Source of the DNA: an uncultured Bacillaceae bacterium
Lineage (GTDB): Bacteria; Bacillota; Bacilli; Bacillales; Caldibacillaceae
DNA: 64,000 bases
Direction of reading: 5' to 3'
Assembly (NCBI GenBank): GCA_937951955.1
Contig: CALGAD010000112.1
Span: 13,028-77,027, forward strand
The notes under the pieces: generated by a model
What the model was told of the DNA's origin: nothing
Seen by the model: only the letters and a program-made list of their open reading frames with translations
Databases searched by the model: none
Shown: one piece after another, positions 34,650 through 43,514 of the stretch
Layout: each line of letters opens with the position of its first letter
How positions within the stretch are numbered: position 1 is the first letter of the stretch
Made by a program: the position numbers and the translations under genes

Positions 34650-35528
34650 ATGCCTCGCTTTGGACGGATCGTTACGGCGATGGTCACCCCTTTTGATAAA
34701 AATGGGAATGTCGACTTTGAAAAAACGACTTTGTTAATCGAGTATTTGTTAAAAAATGGTACCGATTCATTAGTCGTTTCCGGTACGACCGGAGAGTCGC
34801 CAACATTAACGAAACAGGAAAAATTGGCCCTCTTTGAACATGTGGTCAAAGTCGTTGATAAACGGGTCCCGGTAATTGCCGGAACCGGAAATTACAATAC
34901 GAAAGAATCGATCGACTTCACGAAGGAAGCGGAGCAAATTGGTGTGGACGGGGTTTTACTCGTTGCCCCGTATTACAATAAACCGAGTCAAGCCGGCCTG
35001 TACGAGCACTTTAAGGCAATCGCCGCGGAAACGGAGCTACCGATCATGCTCTACAATATCCCCGGTCGTTCTGTGGTGGAAATCGCTCCGGAAACCGTTA
35101 TTAAGTTAAGTGAGATTCCGAATATCGTCGCGATTAAAGATGCAGGCGGCGACCTGGATAAAATGACGACGATCATTGCGAATACGCCCGATGATTTTGA
35201 ACTGTATGTCGGCGATGACGGTTTAACATTACCGTCCCTTGCCATCGGTGGTGTCGGGGTAGTTTCCGTCGCCTCCCATGTCATCGGCAGTGAAATGCAG
35301 GAAATGATCAACAGTTTCCTTGCCGGCGATTACAAAAAAGCAGCTAGATGGCATCAAAAACTGCTTCCGGTCATGAATCAGTTGTTTGCCCAGCCGAGTC
35401 CGGCTCCGGTGAAAACCGCATTGCAGTTAAAAGGTTTGAATGTCGGTTCCGTACGGCTCCCTCTCGTTCCGTTAACGGCGGAGGAAAGAGAAGAGCTGCA
35501 AAACGTATTAAATCAAATTGCTGAATAA
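34650..35528 (+). CDS. dapA: 4-hydroxy-tetrahydrodipicolinate synthase
   Basis: DapA condenses pyruvate with aspartate semialdehyde. The 292-residue TIM-barrel protein shows VSGTTGESPTL (about 42-52), YNIPGRSVVEI with the catalytic Tyr (about 133-143), and VAIKDAGGDLDK with the Schiff-base Lys (about 157-168). Its product is substrate for both lysine/DAP and spore dipicolinate (dpaA-dpaB upstream), so the five genes make one supply module. In B. subtilis rnjB follows; here it is tepA. Confidence 0.97.
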   Translation: MPRFGRIVTAMVTPFDKNGNVDFEKTTLLIEYLLKNGTDSLVVSGTTGESPTLTKQEKLALFEHVVKVVDKRVPVIAGTGNYNTKESIDFTKEAEQIGVDGVLLVAPYYNKPSQAGLYEHFKAIAAETELPIMLYNIPGRSVVEIAPETVIKLSEIPNIVAIKDAGGDLDKMTTIIANTPDDFELYVGDDGLTLPSLAIGGVGVVSVASHVIGSEMQEMINSFLAGDYKKAARWHQKLLPVMNQLFAQPSPAPVKTALQLKGLNVGSVRLPLVPLTAEEREELQNVLNQIAE

Positions 35529-35556
35529 TCATAAAAAATATAAAAGTGTAATTGTC

Positions 35557-35610
35557 AATCCCTGTCAGGTAAACGATGCACATATTTCATACCTGGCAGG
35601 GATTTTTTAT
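35557..35610 (+). terminator. Intrinsic terminator after dapA
   Basis: AATCCCTGTCAGGTA (35557-35571) pairs, with one G-T, with TACCTGGCAGGGATT (35590-35604), followed by TTTTATTG. Confidence 0.9.
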
Positions 35611-35779
35611 TGATTAATGAAAATAGTTTTTTAAGAAAAAATTCGGAAGCGGTCTTTCTCGCTGAATGGCACTTTATCACCATGAAGTTTTTTCTTGCCA
35701 ACTCCTTCAATGCCTTCTGCCGTATGAAAAAAGGACCCGTGCGAATACTAAGCATAATCATACGGGAAGGAGTATGTAT

Positions 35780-36523
35780 ATGGACGAGAAAAGAAATCAG
35801 GAAAAACCCTTGCCCGAACCGGGTGAGAAAAAACCGGCATCCTCGCCAGTCATCGAAAAAATTCAGCAACTCGGACAAACGAATGTACCGCAAATGACGA
35901 AGGATTCCAATATCCACTGCCTGACGATTGTCGGTCAGATTGAAGGGCATATCCAGCTGCCTTCACAAAATAAAACGACCAAATACGAACATGTCATCCC
36001 GCAAATTGTCGCGATTGAACAAAATCCGAAAATCGAAGGGTTGTTAATTATTTTGAATACAGTAGGCGGGGATGTGGAGGCCGGTCTTGCCATTGCCGAA
36101 ATGATCGCCTCCCTCTCAAAACCGAGCGTCTCCCTTGTACTTGGCGGAGGCCATTCCATCGGCGTTCCCATCGCCGTGAGCACCGATTATTCATTTATCG
36201 CGGAAACGGCCACGATGACCATTCATCCGATTCGCTTGACGGGACTTGTCATCGGTGTACCCCAAACGTTCGAGTATCTGGATAAAATGCAGGAGCGGGT
36301 GATCAATTTCGTCACGAAACATTCGCGGATCAGTGAGGAAGTGTTTAAAGACTTGATGTTTGCCAAAGGAAATTTAACGAGGGACATCGGTACGAATGTG
36401 ATCGGTGAAGCTGCCGTTCGTTACGGGCTCATCGATGAGATCGGTGGCATCGGCCAGGCGTTGAAGAAATTAAATGAATTAATTGCCGAAAATAAGAAGG
36501 AAACGGACGGGTTGATTCAATGA
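35780..36523 (+). CDS. tepA: TepA, ClpP-like translocation-enhancing/SASP protease
   Basis: TepA (YmfB) is a ClpP-fold serine peptidase; in B. subtilis it is linked to protein translocation and to degradation of small acid-soluble proteins in germinating spores. The 247-residue protein has a disordered N-terminus (to about 38), the ClpP core with NTVGGDVEAGLAIAEMI (about 92-108) and LGGGHSIGVPIAV with the presumed catalytic Ser (about 119-131). ATG 35780 is 7 nt after GGGAAGGAG; ATG 35774 is too close. Stop overlaps ylzJ by 4 nt. The bases 35729-35769 between it and the dapA terminator carry a CCGTATG/CATACGG inverted repeat. Confidence 0.92.
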   Translation: MDEKRNQEKPLPEPGEKKPASSPVIEKIQQLGQTNVPQMTKDSNIHCLTIVGQIEGHIQLPSQNKTTKYEHVIPQIVAIEQNPKIEGLLIILNTVGGDVEAGLAIAEMIASLSKPSVSLVLGGGHSIGVPIAVSTDYSFIAETATMTIHPIRLTGLVIGVPQTFEYLDKMQERVINFVTKHSRISEEVFKDLMFAKGNLTRDIGTNVIGEAAVRYGLIDEIGGIGQALKKLNELIAENKKETDGLIQ

Positions 36524-36732
36524 TATTACATACGATATTACCACCGGAAGCGATTTTTCAAGAATATTATTTCCAGCAAACGCCCGGCCAGGAGCTGGTT
36601 ATGTCCTACCAGGGGATTCCGGTCATCGTTGAAGTGGGGAATAATGAGCTGACGATCAAGCAAATCTTGAGCACGGATCCCCAGCATTTTCTGAACGAGG
36701 AAGTCGCCCCGGGGACAAAAATTACTATTTAA
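36520..36732 (+). CDS. ylzJ: YlzJ-like small protein
   Basis: A 70-residue protein translationally coupled to tepA by an ATGA overlap. The sequence MILHTILPPEAIF at the start and GIPVIVEVGNNELTIKQILS (about 29-48) match the YlzJ family found between tepA and spoIIIE in Bacillus. No known catalytic motif; function is unknown. Confidence 0.88.
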   Translation: MILHTILPPEAIFQEYYFQQTPGQELVMSYQGIPVIVEVGNNELTIKQILSTDPQHFLNEEVAPGTKITI

Positions 36733-36767
36733 TCATTGCCTGGCGCATTTTGCCAGCCGGTAAAATA

Positions 36768-36776
36768 TGGTATAAT
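36768..36776 (+). promoter_or_regulatory. Extended -10 promoter of the DNA translocase gene
   Basis: TGG followed by a perfect TATAAT (36768-36776). A partial -35, TTGCCA (36750-36755), is 15 nt away. Just downstream GCAGCC (36791-36796) pairs with GGCTGC (36806-36811) and is followed by TTTCTT, so the transcript begins with a small hairpin. Confidence 0.55.
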
Positions 36777-36889
36777 AAGGAGGACAACAGGCAGCCAGAA
36801 CTGACGGCTGCTTTCTTCATTTCAGCGTGCTGAATTCGTTCAAATCGCGGAAAGAAGCGGTTATTTTTATATAGATCAGGTGATTAAAC

Positions 36890-39187
36890 ATGGCGAAACG
36901 GAAAAAACGAAAAACGAAAAAACAAATGCAGTTCCGGCGCATGGTCCAATTTGAGGTCGGAGCGTTAATCCTCCTCACCCTTTCGATTATCACGATCGCG
37001 AATCTGGGCCTCGTTGGACATGTTCTCGTGTCGTTTTGCCGCCTGTTATTCGGTGAATGGTATATGATCTTGCCGATCGGCGGCGTGATTTTAAGTGTTG
37101 TTCTCATGTGGAAAAGAGATTGGCCGGACTTTTTTAACCGGTACTTGATCGGGATTTATTTAATTTTAATCGCGATGCTATTATTGCATCACATCAGTTT
37201 ATTTGATCTGTTATCACGACCGGGTCCTTTTGTGAAACCGAGCGTGATCGCCAATACGTGGAACTTATATATCATGGAGCTTGGCGGTGAAACGAGTACG
37301 ACCGGTTTGGGTGGGGGCATGGTCGGAGCACTTCTTTTTGCTCTGACGTACATGCTCTTTGATGCACAGGGGTCGAAACTGATCGCCTGGTTGTTGATCA
37401 TGACCGGATTGATCGTCTTTACCGGAAAATCGTTTAGCGAACTGTTCCAGAAAATCTTCGGTAAAATCAGTTCCTTTTTCCAGAACACGTGGCAAAACTT
37501 TAAAAAGGATATGGAGTCGCTGAAGAAAGAGAAAGAGAAAAAGAAAGAAAGAGCGATCAAACGCCAGAGAAAAGTCGAACAGGACCCGCAAGAAGTTGTT
37601 CCTATTGATGCGGAAGCAGAAGAGCTCACGAGTGCAGAACCGATAATCTCTAATTTTGCAGAAAAAACGGCTTATCGCGAAGAGGAAGAAATGAGCCCGC
37701 GTGAGGAAAATGAAGAATCGGAACCGGAAGTCATCCATTTTGTTGAAATGGAAAATGTGGATTACAAACTACCACCAATCCATCTATTGAAACTTCCGAA
37801 ACAGACGGATCAAAGCAATGAATACGAACTCGTTCATGCAAATGCTGCCAAGCTAGAACGGACATTCCAGAGCTTCGGTGTCAAGGCGCGGGTCACGCAA
37901 GTTCATATTGGTCCGGCTGTAACGAAATATGAAGTGCATCCGGATGTCGGTGTCAAGGTCAGCCGCATCGTAAGTCTGACCGATGATCTGGCGCTGGCCC
38001 TTGCCGCAAAAGATATCCGCATGGAGGCGCCGATACCTGGTAAATCCGCCATCGGGATTGAAGTGCCGAATTCCGAGATTGCGGTCGTCTCCTTGCGGGA
38101 AGTACTGGAAGAAAGCATGGATGAGCTCGATGAGAAACTATTAATCGGTCTCGGCCGGGATATTACCGGTGAAGCCGTCTTTGCTCGTCTGAATAAGATG
38201 CCGCACCTGTTGATTGCGGGTGCTACCGGGGCAGGGAAGAGTGTCTGTATCAATGGAATTATCACGAGTTTACTCATGCGGACGAAGCCTCATGAAGTGA
38301 AAATGATGCTGATTGACCCGAAAAAAGTGGAGCTTGCCGTCTACAACGGTGTTCCCCATCTCCTCGCTCCGGTTGTTACCGATCCGAAGCGGGCGAGCCA
38401 GGCTTTAAAGAAAGTCGTCGATGAGATGGAGCGGCGCTATGAGCTGTTCTCCCATACCGGGACGAGAAATATCGAGGGATACAATGAACAAATTGCCCGC
38501 CATAATCGGGAAACGGGCGAAAACCAGCCGCTATTACCGTATATCGTTGTGATCGTGGACGAGCTTTCTGATTTGATGATGGTCGCACCGAATGATGTAG
38601 AAGAGTCTATTACGCGTCTTGCCCAGATGGCCCGGGCCGCTGGCATTCACTTGATCATCGCCACCCAGCGTCCTTCCGTCGATGTCATCACAGGGGTCAT
38701 CAAGGCAAACATTCCATCCCGGATCGCCTTTGCCGTCTCCAGTCAAACCGACTCCCGGACGATTCTCGATATGGGAGGAGCAGAAAAGCTGCTCGGTCGC
38801 GGCGACATGCTCTATTTACCAGCCGGTACGAGCAAACCGATTCGCGTACAGGGTGCCTTCGTCTCTGATGAAGAAGTGGAAAAAGTCGTAGAATTCGTCA
38901 CGGATCAACAAAAGGCACAGTATCAGGAAGACATGATTCCCGATGAAGTTTCCGAAGTGGAAGATGAAGTGGATGATGAATTGTACGAAGATGCGGTGCA
39001 GTTAGTGGCGGAACTCCAGACGGCATCGGTCTCGATGTTACAGCGGAGATTCCGCATCGGTTATACCCGGGCTGCTCGTTTGATCGACGAGATGGAAAAA
39101 AGAGGGGTTGTCGGTCCGTATGTCGGCAGCAAACCCCGGGAAGTCTTGATTCCGAAACCGGATGATGAAGATGCGAAAACTTCCTAG
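36890..39187 (+). CDS. spoIIIE: DNA translocase FtsK/SpoIIIE
   Basis: SpoIIIE pumps chromosomal DNA across the division or sporulation septum. The 765-residue protein has four membrane helices (about 22-185), a charged Glu/Lys linker (about 195-280), the RecA-like motor with the beta domain and Walker A GATGAGKSVCING (about 443-455), Walker B in YIVVIVDELSDLMM (about 551-564), and a C-terminal winged-helix gamma domain (about 700-760) that reads DNA polarity. Placement after tepA-ylzJ is as for B. subtilis spoIIIE. Confidence 0.97.
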   Translation: MAKRKKRKTKKQMQFRRMVQFEVGALILLTLSIITIANLGLVGHVLVSFCRLLFGEWYMILPIGGVILSVVLMWKRDWPDFFNRYLIGIYLILIAMLLLHHISLFDLLSRPGPFVKPSVIANTWNLYIMELGGETSTTGLGGGMVGALLFALTYMLFDAQGSKLIAWLLIMTGLIVFTGKSFSELFQKIFGKISSFFQNTWQNFKKDMESLKKEKEKKKERAIKRQRKVEQDPQEVVPIDAEAEELTSAEPIISNFAEKTAYREEEEMSPREENEESEPEVIHFVEMENVDYKLPPIHLLKLPKQTDQSNEYELVHANAAKLERTFQSFGVKARVTQVHIGPAVTKYEVHPDVGVKVSRIVSLTDDLALALAAKDIRMEAPIPGKSAIGIEVPNSEIAVVSLREVLEESMDELDEKLLIGLGRDITGEAVFARLNKMPHLLIAGATGAGKSVCINGIITSLLMRTKPHEVKMMLIDPKKVELAVYNGVPHLLAPVVTDPKRASQALKKVVDEMERRYELFSHTGTRNIEGYNEQIARHNRETGENQPLLPYIVVIVDELSDLMMVAPNDVEESITRLAQMARAAGIHLIIATQRPSVDVITGVIKANIPSRIAFAVSSQTDSRTILDMGGAEKLLGRGDMLYLPAGTSKPIRVQGAFVSDEEVEKVVEFVTDQQKAQYQEDMIPDEVSEVEDEVDDELYEDAVQLVAELQTASVSMLQRRFRIGYTRAARLIDEMEKRGVVGPYVGSKPREVLIPKPDDEDAKTS

Positions 39188-39204
39188 ATGGAGTTTCTTC
39201 TAAT

Positions 39205-39236
39205 GGTGGAGTGAACGGCGGTTCGTTCCACCTTTT
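39205..39236 (+). terminator. Intrinsic terminator after spoIIIE
   Basis: GGTGGAGTGAAC (39205-39216) pairs over twelve positions, two of them G-T, with GTTCGTTCCACC (39221-39232) around GGCG, followed by TTTT. Confidence 0.85.
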
Positions 39237-39556
39237 ATCCTCTTTTTTACCTCTGAACAAAGTTTCTTCATTCCTAATCAAGCGTACATTTTCAGAAAAT
39301 TGTTTGGATAAGCAAAAGAAACAATTGAGATAATAATGTAACCGCTGTCACAAAGCTGTTACAATTTAAGATAAATTTTTCTTTAGGCTGTTCCTGTTTT
39401 ACATTTTTCATGTTATATTAACAATAGATGGTAGAAATATGGTAGAAAATGTCGAGTCAGTTTTGTATATGAGTAAGAAATTTACATAACCTATACATAA
39501 ATTGGCTCGCCAGTCTACCCAATATTTCTACTATAAAAAGATAAGGGGGTTTTTTT
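39237..39556 (+). other. Upstream region of the nucleoside ABC transporter
   Basis: No gene is seen here. The stretch is AT-rich and contains a TGTAAC (39337-39342)/GTTACA (39358-39363) inverted repeat and several TATATT/ACAATA-like elements, but no clear promoter. B. subtilis has the GntR-type regulator ymfC (nupR) in this place; it is missing here. The ribosome binding site AAGGGGG precedes the lipoprotein gene. Confidence 0.5.
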
Positions 39557-40666
39557 GTGAAGAAGCAAAAATGGTATTTACTTCTTCTTCTCCTCGCAGT
39601 CAGCCTCGTTCTTGCTGCATGCGGTGGAGGAAATGACAACGCCGAAGGAGGAGACGGTGGAGACGAAGCGGCAGAAGATAATTTCTCTGTTGCGATGGTT
39701 ACCGACATCGGTGGTGTCGATGACAAATCCTTTAACCAATCTGCCTGGGAAGGATTACAAGCCTTCGGTGAAGAATACAATTTAGAAAAAGGCGACAATG
39801 GTTACGACTATCTGCAATCCAACTCTGATGCAGACTACATTCCGAACTTAAACCAATTAGTTCGCCGTAACTTTGACTTGATCTACGGTATCGGCTTCAT
39901 GTTGAAAGAACCGATCATGGAAGTTGCTGACCAAAACCCTGAAGTAAACTTCGGTCTTGTTGACGATGTTATCGAAGGAAAAGATAACGTTGTCAGCATC
40001 ATGTTTAAAGAACAAGAAGTTTCCTTCTTAGCTGGTGTTGCAGCTGCCAAAGAAACAAAGACCGGAAAAGTTGGTTTCGTTGGCGGTATGGAAAGCCCGG
40101 TTATCAGCCGCTTTGAAGAAGGATTTAAAGCTGGTGTAAAATCCGTTGATCCGAACATCGAAATTATCGTCAACTATGTAGGATCTTTCGGTGACGCTGC
40201 TGGTGGACAACAAGCTGCAAACGCTATCTACAGCCAAGGCGCTGACATTATTTTCCACGCTTCCGGTGCTACCGGTAACGGTGTATTCGCCGAAGCAAAA
40301 GAACGGATTCAACAAAACCCTGACCAACCGGTTTGGGTAATCGGTGTTGACAGTGACCAGTACGAAGAAGGTAAAGTTAGCGACGATGTCAACGTAACGT
40401 TAACATCCACCTTGAAACGGGTAGACGTTGCTGTTAAAGAAATTGCTGAAAGAGCAATGAACGGCGACTTCCCTGGCGGAGAAACAATCACCTTCGGACT
40501 TGCCGATAACGGTGTCGAACTGGCTGAAACAGGTGGACATATCCCTCAAGAAACATGGGATGTCATCAATGAATACAAACAAAAAATCATTGACGGTGAA
40601 ATCACACCACCTGGAACACCAGAAGAATATGAAAACTTCCTCAAAGATTTAGGAATCGAGGAGTAA
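39557..40666 (+). CDS. nupN: BmpA/NupN-type nucleoside-binding lipoprotein
   Basis: This is the extracellular substrate-binding lipoprotein of a nucleoside ABC transporter. The 369-residue precursor has a signal peptide with lipobox LAAC (Cys22), a Gly/Asp/Glu-rich linker (about 24-45), and a Bmp domain beginning VAMVTDIGGVDDKSFNQSAW. The ATPase and two permeases follow on the same strand. GTG 39557 is the start, after AAGGGGG. A strong hairpin follows, which probably reduces transcription into the membrane genes so that binding protein is made in excess. Codon use is more biased than its neighbours, suggesting high expression. Confidence 0.93.
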   Translation: MKKQKWYLLLLLLAVSLVLAACGGGNDNAEGGDGGDEAAEDNFSVAMVTDIGGVDDKSFNQSAWEGLQAFGEEYNLEKGDNGYDYLQSNSDADYIPNLNQLVRRNFDLIYGIGFMLKEPIMEVADQNPEVNFGLVDDVIEGKDNVVSIMFKEQEVSFLAGVAAAKETKTGKVGFVGGMESPVISRFEEGFKAGVKSVDPNIEIIVNYVGSFGDAAGGQQAANAIYSQGADIIFHASGATGNGVFAEAKERIQQNPDQPVWVIGVDSDQYEEGKVSDDVNVTLTSTLKRVDVAVKEIAERAMNGDFPGGETITFGLADNGVELAETGGHIPQETWDVINEYKQKIIDGEITPPGTPEEYENFLKDLGIEE

Positions 40667-40674
40667 TTATTAAC

Positions 40675-40707
40675 AGGATACAGGCTGCGGCCTGTATCCT
40701 AACTTTT
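40675..40707 (+). terminator. Hairpin after nupN, partial terminator
   Basis: AGGATACAGGC (40675-40685) pairs perfectly with GCCTGTATCCT (40690-40700) around TGCG, followed by AACTTTTC. A partial terminator at this place is common after binding-protein genes. Confidence 0.8.
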
Positions 40708-40911
40708 CAAAACAGAAAAGGGTATTTTTTTTGTTTTTTTTATGATAATTATTGATAGTTATACAAAAAATATCAGTTAACGAATACCCTACCTGTTCTT
40801 CAAAATTCTCAATCGAGCAATGTTCTCCCAACTATTCTTTCGTACATAACCGTTTCATAAACAACCATGCTAGACTCCAGCTACATTTAATTGTCATAGG
40901 GGGGATCAAAA

Positions 40912-42465
40912 GTGGAATATGTAGTTGAAATGCTGAATATAACGAAAAAATTCGGCGATTTTAAAGCGAATGATAATATCACCTTGCAAGTGAAAAAAGG
41001 GGAAATCCATGCCTTATTAGGTGAAAATGGTGCCGGAAAATCCACATTGATGAACGTGTTGTTCGGCTTATACCAACCGGACGGCGGGGAAATCCGGATT
41101 AAAGGAAAACCGGTAAAAATCACCGACCCGAACGTGGCCAATGATTTAGGGATCGGGATGGTCCACCAGCACTTCATGCTCGTCGATACGTTTACAGTTA
41201 CGGAAAATATTATCCTCGGCATGGAACCTGTGAAACGGGGAACCATCGACATTAAGGATGCCGCAGATGAAATCAGCCGGCTTTCCAAACTGTACGGGCT
41301 TGATGTCGATCCTTATGCATACATAAGTGATATTTCGGTCGGCATGCAGCAAAGAGTAGAAATCTTGAAAACGCTATACCGCGGTGCAGATATCATTATC
41401 TTTGACGAGCCAACTGCCGTGCTCACACCGCAGGAGATTGATGAACTCCTCGAGATTATGAAAAAGCTCATCAAAGAAGGCAAATCGATTATTTTAATCA
41501 CCCATAAGCTGAAAGAAATCATGACGGCCGCCGATCGCGTAACGGTTATCCGCCGCGGTAAGGGCATTAAAACATTGGATGTAGCGGATACGAACCCGGA
41601 TGAACTGGCTAGTTTGATGGTTGGCCGAAATGTTCATTTCAAAACGGACAAGAAACCGGCCCAGCCGAAAGAGGAAGTCCTTCGGGTTGAAAATCTCGTC
41701 GTGAAAGATTATCGCGGTGTCGAAAAAGTAAAAGGCCTGAACCTTTCTGTACGCCGCGGGGAAATTTTAGGAATTGCCGGGGTTGACGGAAACGGACAGT
41801 CCGAACTCATCGAAGCGATTACCGGGTTAAGACATGCTGATTCAGGAAAAATTTACCTGAATGGGAAAGATATTACAAACAAACGCCCCCGGGAAATTAC
41901 AGAAACGGGTCTCGGGCACATTCCCCAGGACCGGCAAAAACACGGTCTCGTTCTCCAGTACTCCATTGCCGAGAACGTGATTTTACAAACATACTATAAA
42001 GAACCGAATTCCAAATTTGGTGTTCTCCAGTTTAACACCGTCTACCAAAGTGCCCGCGATATTATCGAAAAGTATGATGTCCGGACACAGAGTGAATTCG
42101 AAGCAGCTGGCAGCCTCTCCGGTGGTAACCAGCAAAAAGTCATCATCGGCCGGGAAATCGAGCGCCAACCGGACTTATTAATTGCTGCACAACCGACCCG
42201 GGGACTTGATGTCGGTGCGATTGAATTCATTCATAAACAGCTCGTGGAACAGCGGGATAGCGGAAAAGGTGTTCTCCTCGTATCTTTCGAGCTCGATGAA
42301 ATCATGAGCGTCAGCGATCGCATTGCTGTTATTTTTGACGGACAAATCATCGGTATCGTCGATCCGAAAGAGACGAACGAACAAGAACTCGGTCTATTGA
42401 TGGCCGGTCAAACTGAACCACTGGAAAAAAAATCAGACAAAACGATAGAGAGAGAAGGTGAATAA
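40912..42465 (+). CDS. nupO: Nucleoside ABC transporter ATPase (two domains)
   Basis: The 517-residue cytoplasmic ATPase has two ABC domains in one chain, as in ribose/nucleoside importers. Domain 1: Walker A GENGAGKST (about 37-45), a degenerate signature ISVGMQQR, Walker B IIIFDEPTAVL (about 161). Domain 2: GVDGNGQSE in place of a normal Walker A, signature LSGGNQQK (about 402), and AAQPTRGLD, where Gln replaces the catalytic Glu. These changes are usual for the family, so only the first site is expected to hydrolyse ATP well. GTG 40912 follows AGGGGGGATCAAAA. nupP begins 1 nt after the stop. Confidence 0.95.
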   Translation: MEYVVEMLNITKKFGDFKANDNITLQVKKGEIHALLGENGAGKSTLMNVLFGLYQPDGGEIRIKGKPVKITDPNVANDLGIGMVHQHFMLVDTFTVTENIILGMEPVKRGTIDIKDAADEISRLSKLYGLDVDPYAYISDISVGMQQRVEILKTLYRGADIIIFDEPTAVLTPQEIDELLEIMKKLIKEGKSIILITHKLKEIMTAADRVTVIRRGKGIKTLDVADTNPDELASLMVGRNVHFKTDKKPAQPKEEVLRVENLVVKDYRGVEKVKGLNLSVRRGEILGIAGVDGNGQSELIEAITGLRHADSGKIYLNGKDITNKRPREITETGLGHIPQDRQKHGLVLQYSIAENVILQTYYKEPNSKFGVLQFNTVYQSARDIIEKYDVRTQSEFEAAGSLSGGNQQKVIIGREIERQPDLLIAAQPTRGLDVGAIEFIHKQLVEQRDSGKGVLLVSFELDEIMSVSDRIAVIFDGQIIGIVDPKETNEQELGLLMAGQTEPLEKKSDKTIEREGE

Positions 42466-42466
42466 A

Positions 42467-43513
42467 TTGTCAAAAAATCTCAATAAACTACTAATTCCAG
42501 TTTTGTCTGTTATTCTCGGTCTTGTTGTCGGTGCGATTATCATGCTCGTTTTCGGTTATAACCCGATTCAAGGTTATTCCCAACTATGGAACGGAATCGT
42601 CGGGGATGTTTACGTGCTTGGCGAATCGATCCGGCAAATCACGCCTTACATTTTAGCCGGTCTTGCATTCGCATTTGCGATTAAAACAGGACTCTTTAAT
42701 ATCGGTATTGAAGGACAGCTTATTGTCGGCTGGTTCGCAGCGACATATGTCGGTGTCGTGCTTGATTTACCACCGGGTATTCACTTGATCGTTGCCTTGC
42801 TCGCCGGTGGTCTTGCCGGAGCCTTATGGGGATTCGTACCCGGTATTTTAAAGGCGAAGTTAGGCGTTAACGAAGTTGTTGTGACGATCATGATGAACTA
42901 TACCGCCTTGCACGTGACGAACGCTTTAGTTCGCGCCTGGGCTGGAAAGGATACGTCCGAGCGGATTCACGAAACCGCCAGCTTGCGTATTCCTGCCTGG
43001 GAAGAGGCGACGATGTACTCCAGAATGCACGCCGGTATCTTTGTAGCACTGATTGCCGTCTTCGTGATCTGGTACATATTGAAATACACCACTTTAGGTT
43101 ATGAATTGAAGGCAGTCGGTTTGAACAGAGATGCGGCCCAATACGCCGGTATGAACGTGGAAAGAAACATTGTGATTGCCATGATCATTTCCGGATTTTT
43201 AGCCGGTCTGGCCGGATCAATGGAAGGTCTTGGAACATTTGAATATGTGGCTACAAAAAGCAGCTTAACAGGAATCGGTTTTGACGGGATTGCGGTAAGT
43301 ATCTTGGGTGCTAACCACCCGATCGGTGTTATTTTCGGTGCCGTGCTCTTTGGTGCGCTGAAATACGGCTCACTGAGCATGCCCAACCCGCCAGCTCAAA
43401 TTCCAGAAGAAATGATTTCGATCATTATCGCAATTATCGTATTCTTTGTTGCCAGCACCTACTTATTCCCGTGGCTGAAAGAAAAGTTTACAAGAAAGAA
43501 AGGGGCGAATTAA
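42467..43513 (+). CDS. nupP: Nucleoside ABC transporter permease
   Basis: The 348-residue membrane protein belongs to the BPD_transp_2 (ribose/branched-chain amino-acid type) permeases. About eight to ten hydrophobic helices are visible, with the conserved GLFNIGIEGQLIVGWFAATY (about 74-93) and LGVNEVVVTIMMNY. I choose TTG 42467 because AGAGAAGGTG ends 6 nt before it; GTG 42458 (three residues longer) overlaps that site. It pairs with nupQ to form the membrane channel. Confidence 0.93.
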   Translation: MSKNLNKLLIPVLSVILGLVVGAIIMLVFGYNPIQGYSQLWNGIVGDVYVLGESIRQITPYILAGLAFAFAIKTGLFNIGIEGQLIVGWFAATYVGVVLDLPPGIHLIVALLAGGLAGALWGFVPGILKAKLGVNEVVVTIMMNYTALHVTNALVRAWAGKDTSERIHETASLRIPAWEEATMYSRMHAGIFVALIAVFVIWYILKYTTLGYELKAVGLNRDAAQYAGMNVERNIVIAMIISGFLAGLAGSMEGLGTFEYVATKSSLTGIGFDGIAVSILGANHPIGVIFGAVLFGALKYGSLSMPNPPAQIPEEMISIIIAIIVFFVASTYLFPWLKEKFTRKKGAN

Positions 43514-43514
43514 C

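Noticed and set aside
35610..35897. 95-codon frame overlapping the start of tepA, and the long N-terminal extension of tepA from 35666
   Set aside because: No ribosome binding site at the early starts; GGGAAGGAG places the tepA start at 35780, and homologues start near there.
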